Of a DNA stretch of 64,000 bases, positions 28,212-36,246 are shown piece by piece. Made by a program: the position numbers and the translations under genes. The stretch's first letter is position 1. Each line of letters opens with the position of its first letter. The notes below the pieces were generated by a model. The model made no database searches. It saw only the letters and a program-made list of their open reading frames with translations, and was not told the DNA's origin. The DNA comes from Olsenella intestinalis (lineage in GTDB: Bacteria > Actinomycetota > Coriobacteriia > Coriobacteriales > Atopobiaceae), in contig NZ_JALGRK010000001.1 of NCBI RefSeq assembly GCF_023276655.1, positions 124,001 through 188,000 on the forward strand. Reading direction: 5' to 3'.

Positions 28212-29213
28212 CTACTTGCGGTTCTTGAAGAAGCCGCCCACGATGCCGGCGATGCCGCAGCAGACGCCGCCGATGGGCCAGGGGACCCAGAACATCTCGG
28301 CGCGGGCGACGAAGAGCAGGAGCAGGCCGACGACGGTGGCGACGAGCATGATGATGCCGCAGGCGGTGCCGACCATGCTGTTGACGCGGCGGTTGCGCAG
28401 GTAGTGCTCGCGCTTCTCGGCGTCGAAGGTGTCGAGGAGGGCGTCGGCCTCGGAGTCGGAGAGCTCGCAGATGGCGTCGTAGTTGTACTTCTCGACGTCG
28501 AGCATGTCCAGAAGGACGCCTGCGTGGACGATGAACGCCACGCCCACGGCGATCAGGACCATCATGGTCCCGCAGAGGACCGACCCCGCGGCGTCGGTCG
28601 TGGCGCTGCCGCCGAAGACCAGCACCAGGATGACGCCGCAGATGATGAGGCCGATGCCGACGACGAGGCCGCGCGAGCTCGACGCGCTCTGCTCGGCGCG
28701 CTCCTCGGCGCTGAAGAAGTCGATCACGAAGGGGTGCTCCTTCATGAAAAGGACGTGGCGGTTGGCCTCGGGGATCACGATCGCCAGGCCCGCGATGACG
28801 AAGAGCAGGATGAACACGGCAATGAGGGAGCCGTCGGCCATGGAGCCGCTCACAAGGCCGGAGGCCATGAGGCCAAGGCCGACTCCGATGATGAAGCACA
28901 TGACGCCGACTGCCAGGCGACGGGCGCGTGTCTTGAACCGGTCGACGTAGCCGATGGTGTCGCGGGCGCCGGCGTCGGCGGGCACGCTCTTCTCCGGCTC
29001 GGCCTCGCGGTCGGTGAGGTCGCCCTGCACGAGCTCGTCGAGCGTGCAGTCGAATATCTGGCATATCTTGAGGAGCTTGTCCATCTCGGGGTAGGCGCGC
29101 TCGGCCTCCCACTTGGTGACGGACTGGCGCGAGACGCCGACCATCATGGCAAGCTGCTCTTGGGTCATGTTGCGCGTGGCGCGTAGGTGCTGGAGGTTGT
29201 CGCGAAAGCTCAT
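28212..29213 (-). CDS. XRE-family regulator with six predicted membrane segments
   Basis: 333 residues. Residues 5-61 are an XRE helix-turn-helix (LQHLRATRNMTQEQLAMMVG then SRQSVTKWEAERAYPEMDKL). Residues 101-122, 129-148, 182-201, 211-235, 279-303 and 308-327 are hydrophobic enough to be membrane helices. Such membrane-tethered XRE proteins are common in Firmicutes and Coriobacteriia and may sense membrane state. ATG 29213 has GAAGG upstream. The 553 bases before it hold the phased repeat array at 29427-29709, which could be its operator. Contains one GAGAAGAGC word. Confidence 0.85.
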   Translation of the reverse strand: MSFRDNLQHLRATRNMTQEQLAMMVGVSRQSVTKWEAERAYPEMDKLLKICQIFDCTLDELVQGDLTDREAEPEKSVPADAGARDTIGYVDRFKTRARRLAVGVMCFIIGVGLGLMASGLVSGSMADGSLIAVFILLFVIAGLAIVIPEANRHVLFMKEHPFVIDFFSAEERAEQSASSSRGLVVGIGLIICGVILVLVFGGSATTDAAGSVLCGTMMVLIAVGVAFIVHAGVLLDMLDVEKYNYDAICELSDSEADALLDTFDAEKREHYLRNRRVNSMVGTACGIIMLVATVVGLLLLFVARAEMFWVPWPIGGVCCGIAGIVGGFFKNRK

Positions 29214-29766
29214 CTCGACCTTCTTTCTCGCTGGCATCAACAACTGCAGCATCCATGGTGCGGTTGCGAGGCCCGCGTCTCCACCAACCTGCGGCTGCAT
29301 TTATGGCAACTTGCGCGCGCCCTGCGGTTGCATCCGCAGGTAGCGACCCTGTCGATGATACGTCACCGTCTCGCGCGAACAAAGGACTCCCCTCGCCAGC
29401 CGCGGGAACCCGTAAGCGCAGAATGTCCTCGAGGGCGTGAATCTGAGCGCAAAGTAGCCTCGAGGGCGAGAGGGGTCAGCGCAAAACCATGTTGAGGGCG
29501 TGAGCTGCAGCTCAAAACCGCCTCGAGGGCGTGAGGTCAGTCGCGCCCTCGAGGCCATTCTGCGCTGACGGTCGCGCCCTCAACATGGTTTTGCGCTGCA
29601 AGGCCCCGAAAAATCGCGCCCTCGAGGCGGTTTTGCGCTGTACTTTACATAATATTCGCGCCCTCGAGGCCCTTTTGCGCTGAAGGCCTTCGCACTCACG
29701 CCCTCGACGGTGTTTTGCGCTGAGCTCGCAGACGGACACCCAGCCGCAGACGCGTGCGCGGCCCGA
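29214..29766. other. Gene-free region carrying a phased repeat array
   Basis: 553 bases between the membrane XRE gene and the XRE-aminotransferase gene. No plausible gene. From 29427 to 29709 it is almost wholly repeat units (see repeat entry). The left 210 bases would contain the XRE gene's promoter, with a direct repeat of TGCGG-containing words near 29290-29340. Confidence 0.7.
29427..29709. repeat. Array of nine CCTCGAGGGCG units, helically phased, in two orientations
   Basis: The core CCTCGAGGGCG or its complement occurs at 29427, 29458, 29490 (variant TGTTGAGGGCG) and 29521 in one orientation, then at 29544, 29575 (variant), 29617, 29659 and 29699 (variant) in the other. Each is linked to GCGCAAAA / TTTTGCGC on the inner or outer side. 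Spacings are 31, 32 and 31, then 31, 42, 42 and 40: close to 3 or 4 turns of DNA. Units also pair as long inverted repeats: 29477-29500 with 29575-29598 is a perfect 24-base match, including the variant core. One related solitary copy is at 51706-51731. Confidence 0.85.
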
Positions 29767-31308
29767 CTAGCCCTGGTGGTAGGTCTCCAGGAAGCGCTCG
29801 AGCTTGTCCATGGCGTCCTCGAGCACCTGCATGCGCGGCAGGTAGACGATGCGGAAGTGGTCGGGGTCCTTCCAGTTGAAGCCCGTGCCCTGGACGACCA
29901 GCACCTTCTGCTGCTTGAGAAGGTCGACGGCGAACTGCACGTCGTCGGTGATGTTGAAGCGCTCGACGTCGAGCTTGGGGAAGATGTAGAACGCGGCGTC
30001 GGGCTTCTCAACCGTGACGCCCGGCATGTTGCAGAGTCGCTCGTAGACGTACTCGCGCTGGTCGTACACGCGGCCGCCCGGCACGATGTAGCTCTCGACC
30101 GACTGGTGCCCGCCGAGCGCGGTCTGCACGATGGACTGCGCGGGCACGTTGGAGCATAGGCGCATGTTGGAGAGCATGTTGATGCCCTCGATGTAGTCGC
30201 GACCCAGCTCCTTGTTGCCCGAGATGGACATCCAGCCGATGCGGAAGCCGGCGATCATGTGGCTCTTGGACAGGCCGTTGAACGTCACGCAGAACAGGTC
30301 GGGCGCGAGGCTCGCGATCGAGACGTGCTTCTTGCCGTCCATCACCAGGCGGTCGTAGATCTCGTCGGAGAAGATGATGAGCTGGTGCTCGCGGGCGATG
30401 TCGACGATCTCCTGCAGCACCTCCTGCGGGTAGAGCGAGCCCGTGGGGTTGTTGGGGTTGATGATGACGATGGCCTTGGTGCGCGGGGTGACCTTGGCGC
30501 GGATGTCGTCCATGTCGGGGTACCAGTGCGCCTGCTCGTCGCAGACGTAGTGGACGGGATGGCCGCCGGCGAGCGTGGTGCACGCGGTCCACAGCGGGTA
30601 GTCGGGGCTCGGGATCAGCACCTCGTCGTCGTTGTCGAGCAGCGCGTTCAGCGACAGCTGGATGAGCTCCGAGACGCCGTTGCCGGTGTAGATGTCGTTC
30701 ATCTCGACGTTGGGGATGCCCTTGATCTGGTCGTACTGCATGATCGCCTTGCGTGCCGAGAAGAGCCCGCGCGAGGCCGAGTAGCCCTCGCTGTCCGTGA
30801 GCTGGCGCCGCATGTCATAGATGACCTCGTCGGGCGTGCGGAAGCCGAACGGCGCGGGGTTGCCGATGTTGAGCTTCAGCACGTGCGTGCCGCTCTCCTC
30901 CATGCGGTTGGCCTCCTCGACCACGGGACCGCGCACGTCGTACAGGACGTTCTCGAGCTTGTGTGACTTCGTGAACTTGCGCATCTTGATGCCTTTCGTC
31001 TCGGTTGACGTGCTGGTCTGCCTCGCAGATGGTGCCTCGGTGATGGTCTCGACGGGCCGCTTGCCCTCGTCGCCCTCCACGCCGGGAGGCGACCCTCCTG
31101 CCAGCCACTTAGCGTCGACGCCCAGCAGCTCGGCGAGAAGAGCCATGATCGAGGGTCGCGGCACGGTCTTGCCACTGAGGTACTGGCTGACTTGGCTCTT
31201 GCCGAGCTTGCGCCCGCGGGCCTGCGCGCCGCGCACGAGGTCGACCTGCTTGAGCCCGCCCTGCTCCATGGCGGCCTCGAGCCGGGCCGCAAACGTCTCT
31301 TCCACCAT
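29767..31308 (-). CDS. XRE DNA-binding domain fused to AlaA-like class I aminotransferase
   Basis: 513 residues in one uninterrupted frame. Residues about 10-70 form an XRE helix-turn-helix (KLGKSQVSQYLSGKTVPRPS); a Ser/Thr/Glu linker runs to 108; residues 109-513 are a full-length alanine/aspartate-type PLP aminotransferase (MRKFTKSHKLENVLYDVRGP, NPNNPTGSLYP, DEIYDRLV, PLP-Lys348 in NGLSKSHMIAGFRIGW). Met109 (codon 30982-30984) has AAAGG 7 bases upstream, so a free aminotransferase may also be made. The architecture recalls MocR/GabR regulators but with XRE instead of GntR. Repeats upstream suggest autoregulation. Stand-alone AlaA makes alanine from pyruvate and glutamate. Confidence 0.88.
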   Translation of the reverse strand: MVEETFAARLEAAMEQGGLKQVDLVRGAQARGRKLGKSQVSQYLSGKTVPRPSIMALLAELLGVDAKWLAGGSPPGVEGDEGKRPVETITEAPSARQTSTSTETKGIKMRKFTKSHKLENVLYDVRGPVVEEANRMEESGTHVLKLNIGNPAPFGFRTPDEVIYDMRRQLTDSEGYSASRGLFSARKAIMQYDQIKGIPNVEMNDIYTGNGVSELIQLSLNALLDNDDEVLIPSPDYPLWTACTTLAGGHPVHYVCDEQAHWYPDMDDIRAKVTPRTKAIVIINPNNPTGSLYPQEVLQEIVDIAREHQLIIFSDEIYDRLVMDGKKHVSIASLAPDLFCVTFNGLSKSHMIAGFRIGWMSISGNKELGRDYIEGINMLSNMRLCSNVPAQSIVQTALGGHQSVESYIVPGGRVYDQREYVYERLCNMPGVTVEKPDAAFYIFPKLDVERFNITDDVQFAVDLLKQQKVLVVQGTGFNWKDPDHFRIVYLPRMQVLEDAMDKLERFLETYHQG

Positions 31309-31320
31309 CTAGCTCCAAAA

Positions 31321-31420
31321 GTTCAATTTAGGTTCACTGAGCTTCATTTGAAGTTCAATTTCGTGTCACGTTAGCACTCTAATGTTCAATTTATGTGACG
31401 AAGCCAACGTTAATTTGAAC
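31321..31420 (-). promoter_or_regulatory. GTTCAATTT repeat cluster, probable operator of the XRE-aminotransferase gene
   Basis: GTTCAATTT occurs at 31321-31329, 31353-31361 and 31384-31392 (spacing 32 and 31, about three turns) with an inverted AATTTGAAC at 31412-31420 and the palindrome CTTCATTTGAAG at 31342-31353. The cluster begins 13 bases before the start codon of the HTH fusion in an AT-rich island, as expected for self-binding. Confidence 0.6.
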
Positions 31421-31601
31421 CACAGCAGCTAATCGGCCGAATTCTCAACTTGAACGGTACCACGCCCGCCACGAGGGAGCCGTGTTACGGGCGTCGAAAC
31501 GACCGCGCGCCGCGCCCCTGCCCATCCAGCCGCCCTCCTACAATCGTCCCAACGAACCGGGTGCAGGCCGCGGGACCTGCCACGCGACGAGGGAGAGAGC
31601 C

Positions 31602-32126
31602 GTGGGCCTCAGGCTTATCAAGCTGACACGCGCGTACGAGGACGAGCTGCGCAGCATGCTCGACGAGTGGAGCCTGGACATCGAGACGAGGCACACCAAC
31701 GGCTCCCCCTCCGCCATCTTCAGGGCCGACCCGAGCGACTTCGACGCCTACGTCGCCAGCCTCGAGCCCGACCCCGTGCCCGAGGGCCTCGTGGCCAACT
31801 CCGTCTTCTTCCTGCTTGACGACGAGCGCGGCCGGCTGCTCGGCGCCGCCGACATACGCCACGAGCTCAACGACGTCCTCCTCGCCCACGGAGGCCACAT
31901 CGGCGACGGGATCCGTCCCAGCGAGCGCGGGCGCGGCCTCGGCACGCGCCTCGTCGCGCTCGCCCTCGACGAGTGCAGGAGACTCGGCATCACGCGCGTG
32001 CTCATGACCTGTGACGACACGAACGTCGCCTCCGCGCGCACCATCGAGAAGAATGGCGGCGTGCTCGAGAACAAGGTGCCCTCAGAGGACGGCGGCCTGG
32101 AGCGCCGCTACTGGATCGACCTCTAG
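31602..32126 (+). CDS. GNAT-family N-acetyltransferase
   Basis: 174 residues. Acetyl-CoA loop region GDGIRPSERGRGLGTRLVAL; the C-terminal VLMTCDDTNVASARTIEKNG is the usual last part of the GNAT fold. It resembles the acetyltransferase group with an N-terminal YEDELRSMLDEW helix, often annotated only as GNAT. The GTG at 31602 is chosen because GAGGGA precedes it by 7 bases; codons further upstream would add a low-complexity stretch. Short gap to the convergent flavin-type gene. Substrate unknown. Confidence 0.85.
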   Translation: MGLRLIKLTRAYEDELRSMLDEWSLDIETRHTNGSPSAIFRADPSDFDAYVASLEPDPVPEGLVANSVFFLLDDERGRLLGAADIRHELNDVLLAHGGHIGDGIRPSERGRGLGTRLVALALDECRRLGITRVLMTCDDTNVASARTIEKNGGVLENKVPSEDGGLERRYWIDL

Positions 32127-32152
32127 CGAGGGAGCGTCGCCTGGCGCGGGAC

Positions 32153-32635
32153 CTAGCGCTTCGCCCTGCTCTTCGCCGTGACGGCGCCCATGGGCACGCG
32201 CACGCGGATCACCGAGACGGCCGCGGCCATCTGGGGCGTCACCGCAAAGTCGCGCCCGGTCTGGTTCTGCATCAAAAGCTCGATGCCGCGGACCTTCTCG
32301 TCTGCGTCCTCGAGGACGCAGGCCTCGCCCTCCCCCATCACGCTCGCATAGAGCGAGCCATAGCGGCAGGGCACGTCGCCCCCGCTCACCTGCTCGACGT
32401 CGCAGTCCAGCTCGACGAAGGCCGTGGGGTTCGCGCGGATCACGTCGAGCTTGCGGCCCTCGCGGGCGCCGTGCATGTAGAAGGTCAGCGCGTCGTCGGT
32501 GAGGTCGAAGCCGTAGTGCAGGGGCACCACGTAGGGGCGACCGTCGTCGACGAGTCCCAGGTGGAGCACCTTGGCCTCGGCCACGATCCGCTTGATGTCG
32601 GCAACGTCGGTCAGCTCGCGGTCTGCTCTTCTCAT
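32153..32635 (-). CDS. Pyridoxamine-5'-phosphate-oxidase-like flavin protein (NimA/5-nitroimidazole-type)
   Basis: 160 residues of the split-barrel FMN-binding family. MRRADRELTDVADIKRIVAEAKVLHLGLVDDGRPYVVPLHYGF is the classic start of the NimA-like group (length given here as description only; key parts are REL-D, LGL-DDG-PYVVPL and Y-HGA-EGRK), and FYMHGAREGRKLDVI plus VCRYGSLYASVMGEG follow. Family members bind FMN or similar cofactors; some reduce nitroimidazoles, many are uncharacterised. The ATG overlaps a GAGAAGAGC word (Met-Arg-Arg-Ala). HD-GYP gene follows after about 10 bases upstream of its stop, so the two could share a transcript. Confidence 0.85.
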   Translation of the reverse strand: MRRADRELTDVADIKRIVAEAKVLHLGLVDDGRPYVVPLHYGFDLTDDALTFYMHGAREGRKLDVIRANPTAFVELDCDVEQVSGGDVPCRYGSLYASVMGEGEACVLEDADEKVRGIELLMQNQTGRDFAVTPQMAAAVSVIRVRVPMGAVTAKSRAKR

Positions 32636-32645
32636 CTGCTTGCTC

Positions 32646-33578
32646 CTAGTCGGCTTGCGGGGCGGATGCGGGGGCGGATGCGGCGGCAGGCGCGGCGGCG
32701 GGCGTGGCGTCGGGCGCGGTCGCCAGGACGTCCTCGCGCGGGATCGAGCAGAACGCCTCGACGATCTGGGGGTCGAGGTGCGTGCCGGCCTCGTCGCGCA
32801 TGGTGCGGACGCACTCGTCGTAGCCGATGCTGCCGGCGTAGGGGCGGTTCATGTACAGCGCCGAGAACACGTCGGCCACCGAGATGATGCGTGCGCCGAG
32901 GGGGATGGCGTCGCCGGCGATGCCGAAGTAACCGGTGCCGTCGACGTACTCGTGGTGGTAGAGGATCCAGTCGGTCGCGTCGTCGAGCAGGCCGATGGGT
33001 CGCACGATGTCGACGCCGATCTGCGGGTGCGCCTTGACGATCGCACGCTCCTCGCTCGTGAGCGGCCCGGGCTTGTTGAGGATCGCCTCGGGGATGCCGA
33101 TCTTGCCCAAGTCGTGCAAAAGCGCCGCATAGCCCAGCTGCTCGCGGTTCACCTTGCGGCGCTGCGGGCGCGGCAGCACGTCGTAGATCATGAGCGAGAC
33201 GTCGCGCACCTGGCGGCTGTGGCCGCGCAGGCTCGGGTCGCGCGCCTCGATGACGGCCACGAGGGTCTCGACCAGGCGCGTCGTGTCCTGGCGCATCGAC
33301 GCGTCGAGCGAGATCAGCCAGTAGATGACCACGGTCACGAAGGCCGCGCCGGACGCGAGGATGAGCCCCACGCTGAGGCGGCCCAGGTTCTGCAGGAGGA
33401 TCACGACGTACGCGACGTCGAACACGACGATCGAGCCGAACACGACCCGCGCGAGCCACGCCGAGCTGGCGCCCACCAGCAGGTCGTTCTGCAGGCGCAC
33501 GTAGAGGCCGACCCTGATGACGTTGTAGGTCATCAGGGCGATGCCGAGCACGGTGAGAAGTTGTGCCGCGAGCTCCAC
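32646..33578 (-). CDS. Membrane-anchored HD-GYP domain protein
   Basis: 310 residues. Three to four membrane helices occupy about 1-110, followed by an HD-GYP phosphohydrolase domain: GHSRQVRD, HDLGKIGIPEAIL, HPQIGVDIV and HHEYVDGTGYFG. Family members degrade cyclic di-GMP. The third motif reads DGTGYFG where DGxGYP is usual, so activity may differ. The C-terminus is an Ala/Pro-rich tail of about 35 residues. GTG at 33578 is preferred because GGAAGG lies 6 bases upstream; an ATG at 33671 would add 31 residues but lacks a ribosome site and runs through a pair of inverted GAGAAGAGC words. Confidence 0.85.
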   Translation of the reverse strand: MELAAQLLTVLGIALMTYNVIRVGLYVRLQNDLLVGASSAWLARVVFGSIVVFDVAYVVILLQNLGRLSVGLILASGAAFVTVVIYWLISLDASMRQDTTRLVETLVAVIEARDPSLRGHSRQVRDVSLMIYDVLPRPQRRKVNREQLGYAALLHDLGKIGIPEAILNKPGPLTSEERAIVKAHPQIGVDIVRPIGLLDDATDWILYHHEYVDGTGYFGIAGDAIPLGARIISVADVFSALYMNRPYAGSIGYDECVRTMRDEAGTHLDPQIVEAFCSIPREDVLATAPDATPAAAPAAASAPASAPQAD

Positions 33579-33754
33579 GAACCAGCCTTCCGTTGGAAAC
33601 GTACGCTCTTCTCGCCCTGCGCCATGCGCGTGCCACGCGCGCGCGATGCCGCCGAGAAGAGCCTCCCCCATGATAGCAACGCAGGCGCCCGCCCCGCCAT
33701 GCGCCGCGGCAGGCGACGGGCGGGCGTGGGGACGAGCGCGTGCGGGGCGCGCGG

Positions 33755-35137
33755 CTAGATGAAGAAGTACTTCACGCAGAAGAGCGCGAACAGCACCCAC
33801 ATGACGGCCGAGATCTTCTTGCGGTTGTCGGCGCCGGTCGTGGCGTTGATCGCCACGTAGGAGATGATGCCGAGCGAGATGCCCTCGGCGATCGAGTACA
33901 TGAACGGCATGGCGACGATCGCGATGAAGGCGGGGATCGCCTCGGTCGGGGTGCCCCACTCGATCTTGGTGACGGCACCGAACATCATGAAGCCGACGAC
34001 GACGAGGGCGGGAGAGGTCGCGAACGACGGTATCGCCAGGAAGATCGGCGACAGGAAGAGCGAGAGCAGGAAGAGGATGGCGCAGGTCACGCCCGTGAGG
34101 CCGGTGCGGCCGCCCTGGGCGATGCCGGCGGTGCACTCGACCGCGGTCGCCGTCGACGAGGTGCCGATGAGGCCCGCGAAGGTCGTCGCGAGCGACTCGG
34201 CGAGGAGGGCGCCCCTCACGTTGGGAAGCTTGCCCTTCTCGTCCAGCAGGTCGGCCTTGGAGGCCGAGCCGATGAGCGTGCCGATGGTGTCGAAGAGGTT
34301 GGTGAAGAGGAAGGCGAGCACCACCGAGAGGAACCCGACGCTAGCGATGTTGGAGAAGTCGAGCTTGAAGGCGATCGGCTCGATCGAGGGGATGGCGATG
34401 CCGTGCGAGAAGTCGGGCAGCAGGCTCATGAAGCCCGCGTCGGGGTTGGGGACGTAGAGGCCGGCGAACTGGCAGACGATGCCGAGGGACCAGGTGATGA
34501 GGATGCCGAGCAGGATGTTGCCGCGAACGTTCCTGCAGACGAGGATCGCCGTCACGATGATGCCGACGAGGGCGAGGATCGCCGTGATGCCGGCCGTGGC
34601 GAAGGTGCCGTTGGCGATGGAGGAGTGGACCGAGAAGATCGTCACGAGCGTGGAGGGGCTCGGCACCACGAGGCCGGAGCCCTTGAGGCCGATGATCGTG
34701 ATGAACAGGCCCACGCCCGACGTGATGGCGAGCTTGAGGTTCATGGGTATGGCGTTGAAGATGGCCTCGCGCACGTTGGTGAGCGAGAGGATGACGAAGA
34801 TGATGCCCTCGACGAAGATCGCCGTGAGCGCGGTCTGCCAGGAGTAGCCCATCGAGAGGCAGACGGTGTAGGTGAAGTAGGCGTTGATGCCCATGCCGGG
34901 GCAGAGGATGAACGGGTAGTTGGTGAGGGCGGCCATCAGCAGCGTGCCGATGAACGAAATGAGGACCGTCGCGGTGAAGACGGCGCCCTGGGGCATGCCG
35001 GTCTCGGAGAGGATGGAGGGGTTGACCGCGAGGATGTAGGCGGCCGTGACGAAGGTCGTGGCCCCGGCGATCAGCTCGGTCCTGACGTTGGTCCCGCGCT
35101 CCTCGAGATGGAAGAACTTCTCCAGGGCTTTCTCCAT
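33755..35137 (-). CDS. NCS2-family purine permease (AzgA-type, hypoxanthine/guanine)
   Basis: 460 residues, about 12-14 hydrophobic segments. Start MEKALEKFFHLEERGTNVR and the stretches TFVTAAYILAVNPSIL, LCPGMGINAYFTYTVC and FLFTNLFDTIGTLIG are typical of AzgA-like transporters that import hypoxanthine, guanine or adenine by H+ symport. TSSTATAVECTAGIAQGGRTG is the conserved substrate-site loop. Start Met at 35137 gives 9-base spacing from GGGGAG; a Met 9 bases earlier abuts that site. No purine riboswitch was recognised in the 290-base upstream region. Confidence 0.92.
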   Translation of the reverse strand: MEKALEKFFHLEERGTNVRTELIAGATTFVTAAYILAVNPSILSETGMPQGAVFTATVLISFIGTLLMAALTNYPFILCPGMGINAYFTYTVCLSMGYSWQTALTAIFVEGIIFVILSLTNVREAIFNAIPMNLKLAITSGVGLFITIIGLKGSGLVVPSPSTLVTIFSVHSSIANGTFATAGITAILALVGIIVTAILVCRNVRGNILLGILITWSLGIVCQFAGLYVPNPDAGFMSLLPDFSHGIAIPSIEPIAFKLDFSNIASVGFLSVVLAFLFTNLFDTIGTLIGSASKADLLDEKGKLPNVRGALLAESLATTFAGLIGTSSTATAVECTAGIAQGGRTGLTGVTCAILFLLSLFLSPIFLAIPSFATSPALVVVGFMMFGAVTKIEWGTPTEAIPAFIAIVAMPFMYSIAEGISLGIISYVAINATTGADNRKKISAVMWVLFALFCVKYFFI

Positions 35138-35368
35138 ACGACTCATCTCCCCACGCAAAGCTCGGCGCCCACAGGCCACCGGCACGCACGCAACACACGG
35201 TCGGCTCGCGCGTCGAGCAGGGCCGACCCCGAATTTTTGATTGGGAACATTATTCTGCAACGCCCGCCGCCATCGGGCGACATGCCCAAACACGCAGAAT
35301 CCACAGGCGCGCGGTGACATTAGCCGAGCAGCCGAGCCTCGGGCGCGGAAGGCCGCCGACATGAAGAA

Positions 35369-35396
35369 GGCCGGGCGCCCGATGGGGTGCCCGGCC
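35369..35396 (-). terminator. Terminator of the 35431-36246 hydrolase gene
   Basis: GGCCGGGCGCCC and GGGTGCCCGGCC form a 12-bp stem with one wobble and a GATG loop; on the minus strand it is followed by TTCTTCATG. It lies 35 bases past the hydrolase stop. The remaining part of 35138-35368 holds the leftward permease promoter region; nothing else seen. Confidence 0.7.
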
Positions 35397-35430
35397 AAGG
35401 GGGAACTCTTGGGGACGTTCGCGCGAGGCG

Positions 35431-36246
35431 CTAGGCCGCGACGTAGGCGTCCTTGGTGACGGCCTGCTTGATGAGGTCGAGGGCACCCTCGACGACGCGG
35501 CGCTCGTTGACGCCGTTGAAGCCGTGGCAGGCGCCGGGGAAGACCTCGAGGCGCGCGTTGGGCAGCACGTCGACGGCCTTCTCGGAGTAGCGCATGGGGG
35601 CCATCTTGTCGGCGTCGCCATGGAAGACGAGGGCGGGACCCTGGTAGGCCACCATGTGCTCGAAGGGGTCGAACTCGACGGCGTCGACGCCGAAGTCGCG
35701 GCCGGCGATCTGCCAGAGGTTGATCGTGGTCGGGACGTTGTCGGTGTGACCGAACTGCTTGACCATGCGGTCGTGCAGGCCAAACGTGGGGTAGCACAGG
35801 ATGAGGCCGCGAATGGCGTCACCCTGGGAGGCGGCCACGCGCATGGCCGCAGAGGCACCCTCGCCCTGGCCCATGACGAAGACGTTGTTAGAGTCGACGG
35901 AACGCAGCGAGCGGACCTCGGCGACGACGCTCTCGATGTCGCGGGTCATGGTCGCCACGGAGGAATTCTCAACCTCGCCCTCGCTCTGGGAGCGGGAAGA
36001 GCCGCCACGGAAGTCGATCGCAGTGGCGACGTAGCCGGCACGAGCCATCGACTCGGCGAAGTCCAGGGTGTCACGGAAGCTGCCGCCGAAGGCGTGGGCG
36101 CAAACGATCGCGGGACGGGCGCCACGGGCGTCGCGCGGCTCGACGAGCACGCTGTACAGGCGCTCGCCGTTGCTCTGGCACCACAGGTCACGCTTGGTGA
36201 ACGAGCTCGTGGGCGGCCTGAGAAGAGAGTTCATACCAAAAGACAC
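35431..36246 (-). CDS. Dienelactone-hydrolase-like alpha/beta-hydrolase without nucleophile Ser
   Basis: 271 residues with an alpha/beta-hydrolase fold: PAIVCAHAFGGSFRDT (oxyanion strand), AIDFRGGSSRSQ, elbow VMGQGEGASAAM, acid-Asp loop LVFHGDADKMAP and His loop GACHGFNG. The elbow is G-Q-G-E-G, so the usual Ser is Gly; Asp and His remain. Either a pseudoenzyme or one using another nucleophile (the nearby Ser in GASAA is 3 residues later). Alone between terminators. Upstream region 36247-36624 is AT-rich. Confidence 0.83.
   Translation of the reverse strand: MSFGMNSLLRPPTSSFTKRDLWCQSNGERLYSVLVEPRDARGARPAIVCAHAFGGSFRDTLDFAESMARAGYVATAIDFRGGSSRSQSEGEVENSSVATMTRDIESVVAEVRSLRSVDSNNVFVMGQGEGASAAMRVAASQGDAIRGLILCYPTFGLHDRMVKQFGHTDNVPTTINLWQIAGRDFGVDAVEFDPFEHMVAYQGPALVFHGDADKMAPMRYSEKAVDVLPNARLEVFPGACHGFNGVNERRVVEGALDLIKQAVTKDAYVAA

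Noticed and set aside
29427-29709. CRISPR array
   Set aside because: Units occur in both orientations, cores vary, and the segments between them are parts of the repeat, not unique spacers; no cas genes nearby.
35138-35430. Purine riboswitch upstream of the NCS2 permease
   Set aside because: I found no match to the conserved purine-aptamer loops or to PRPP/ppGpp-type leaders.
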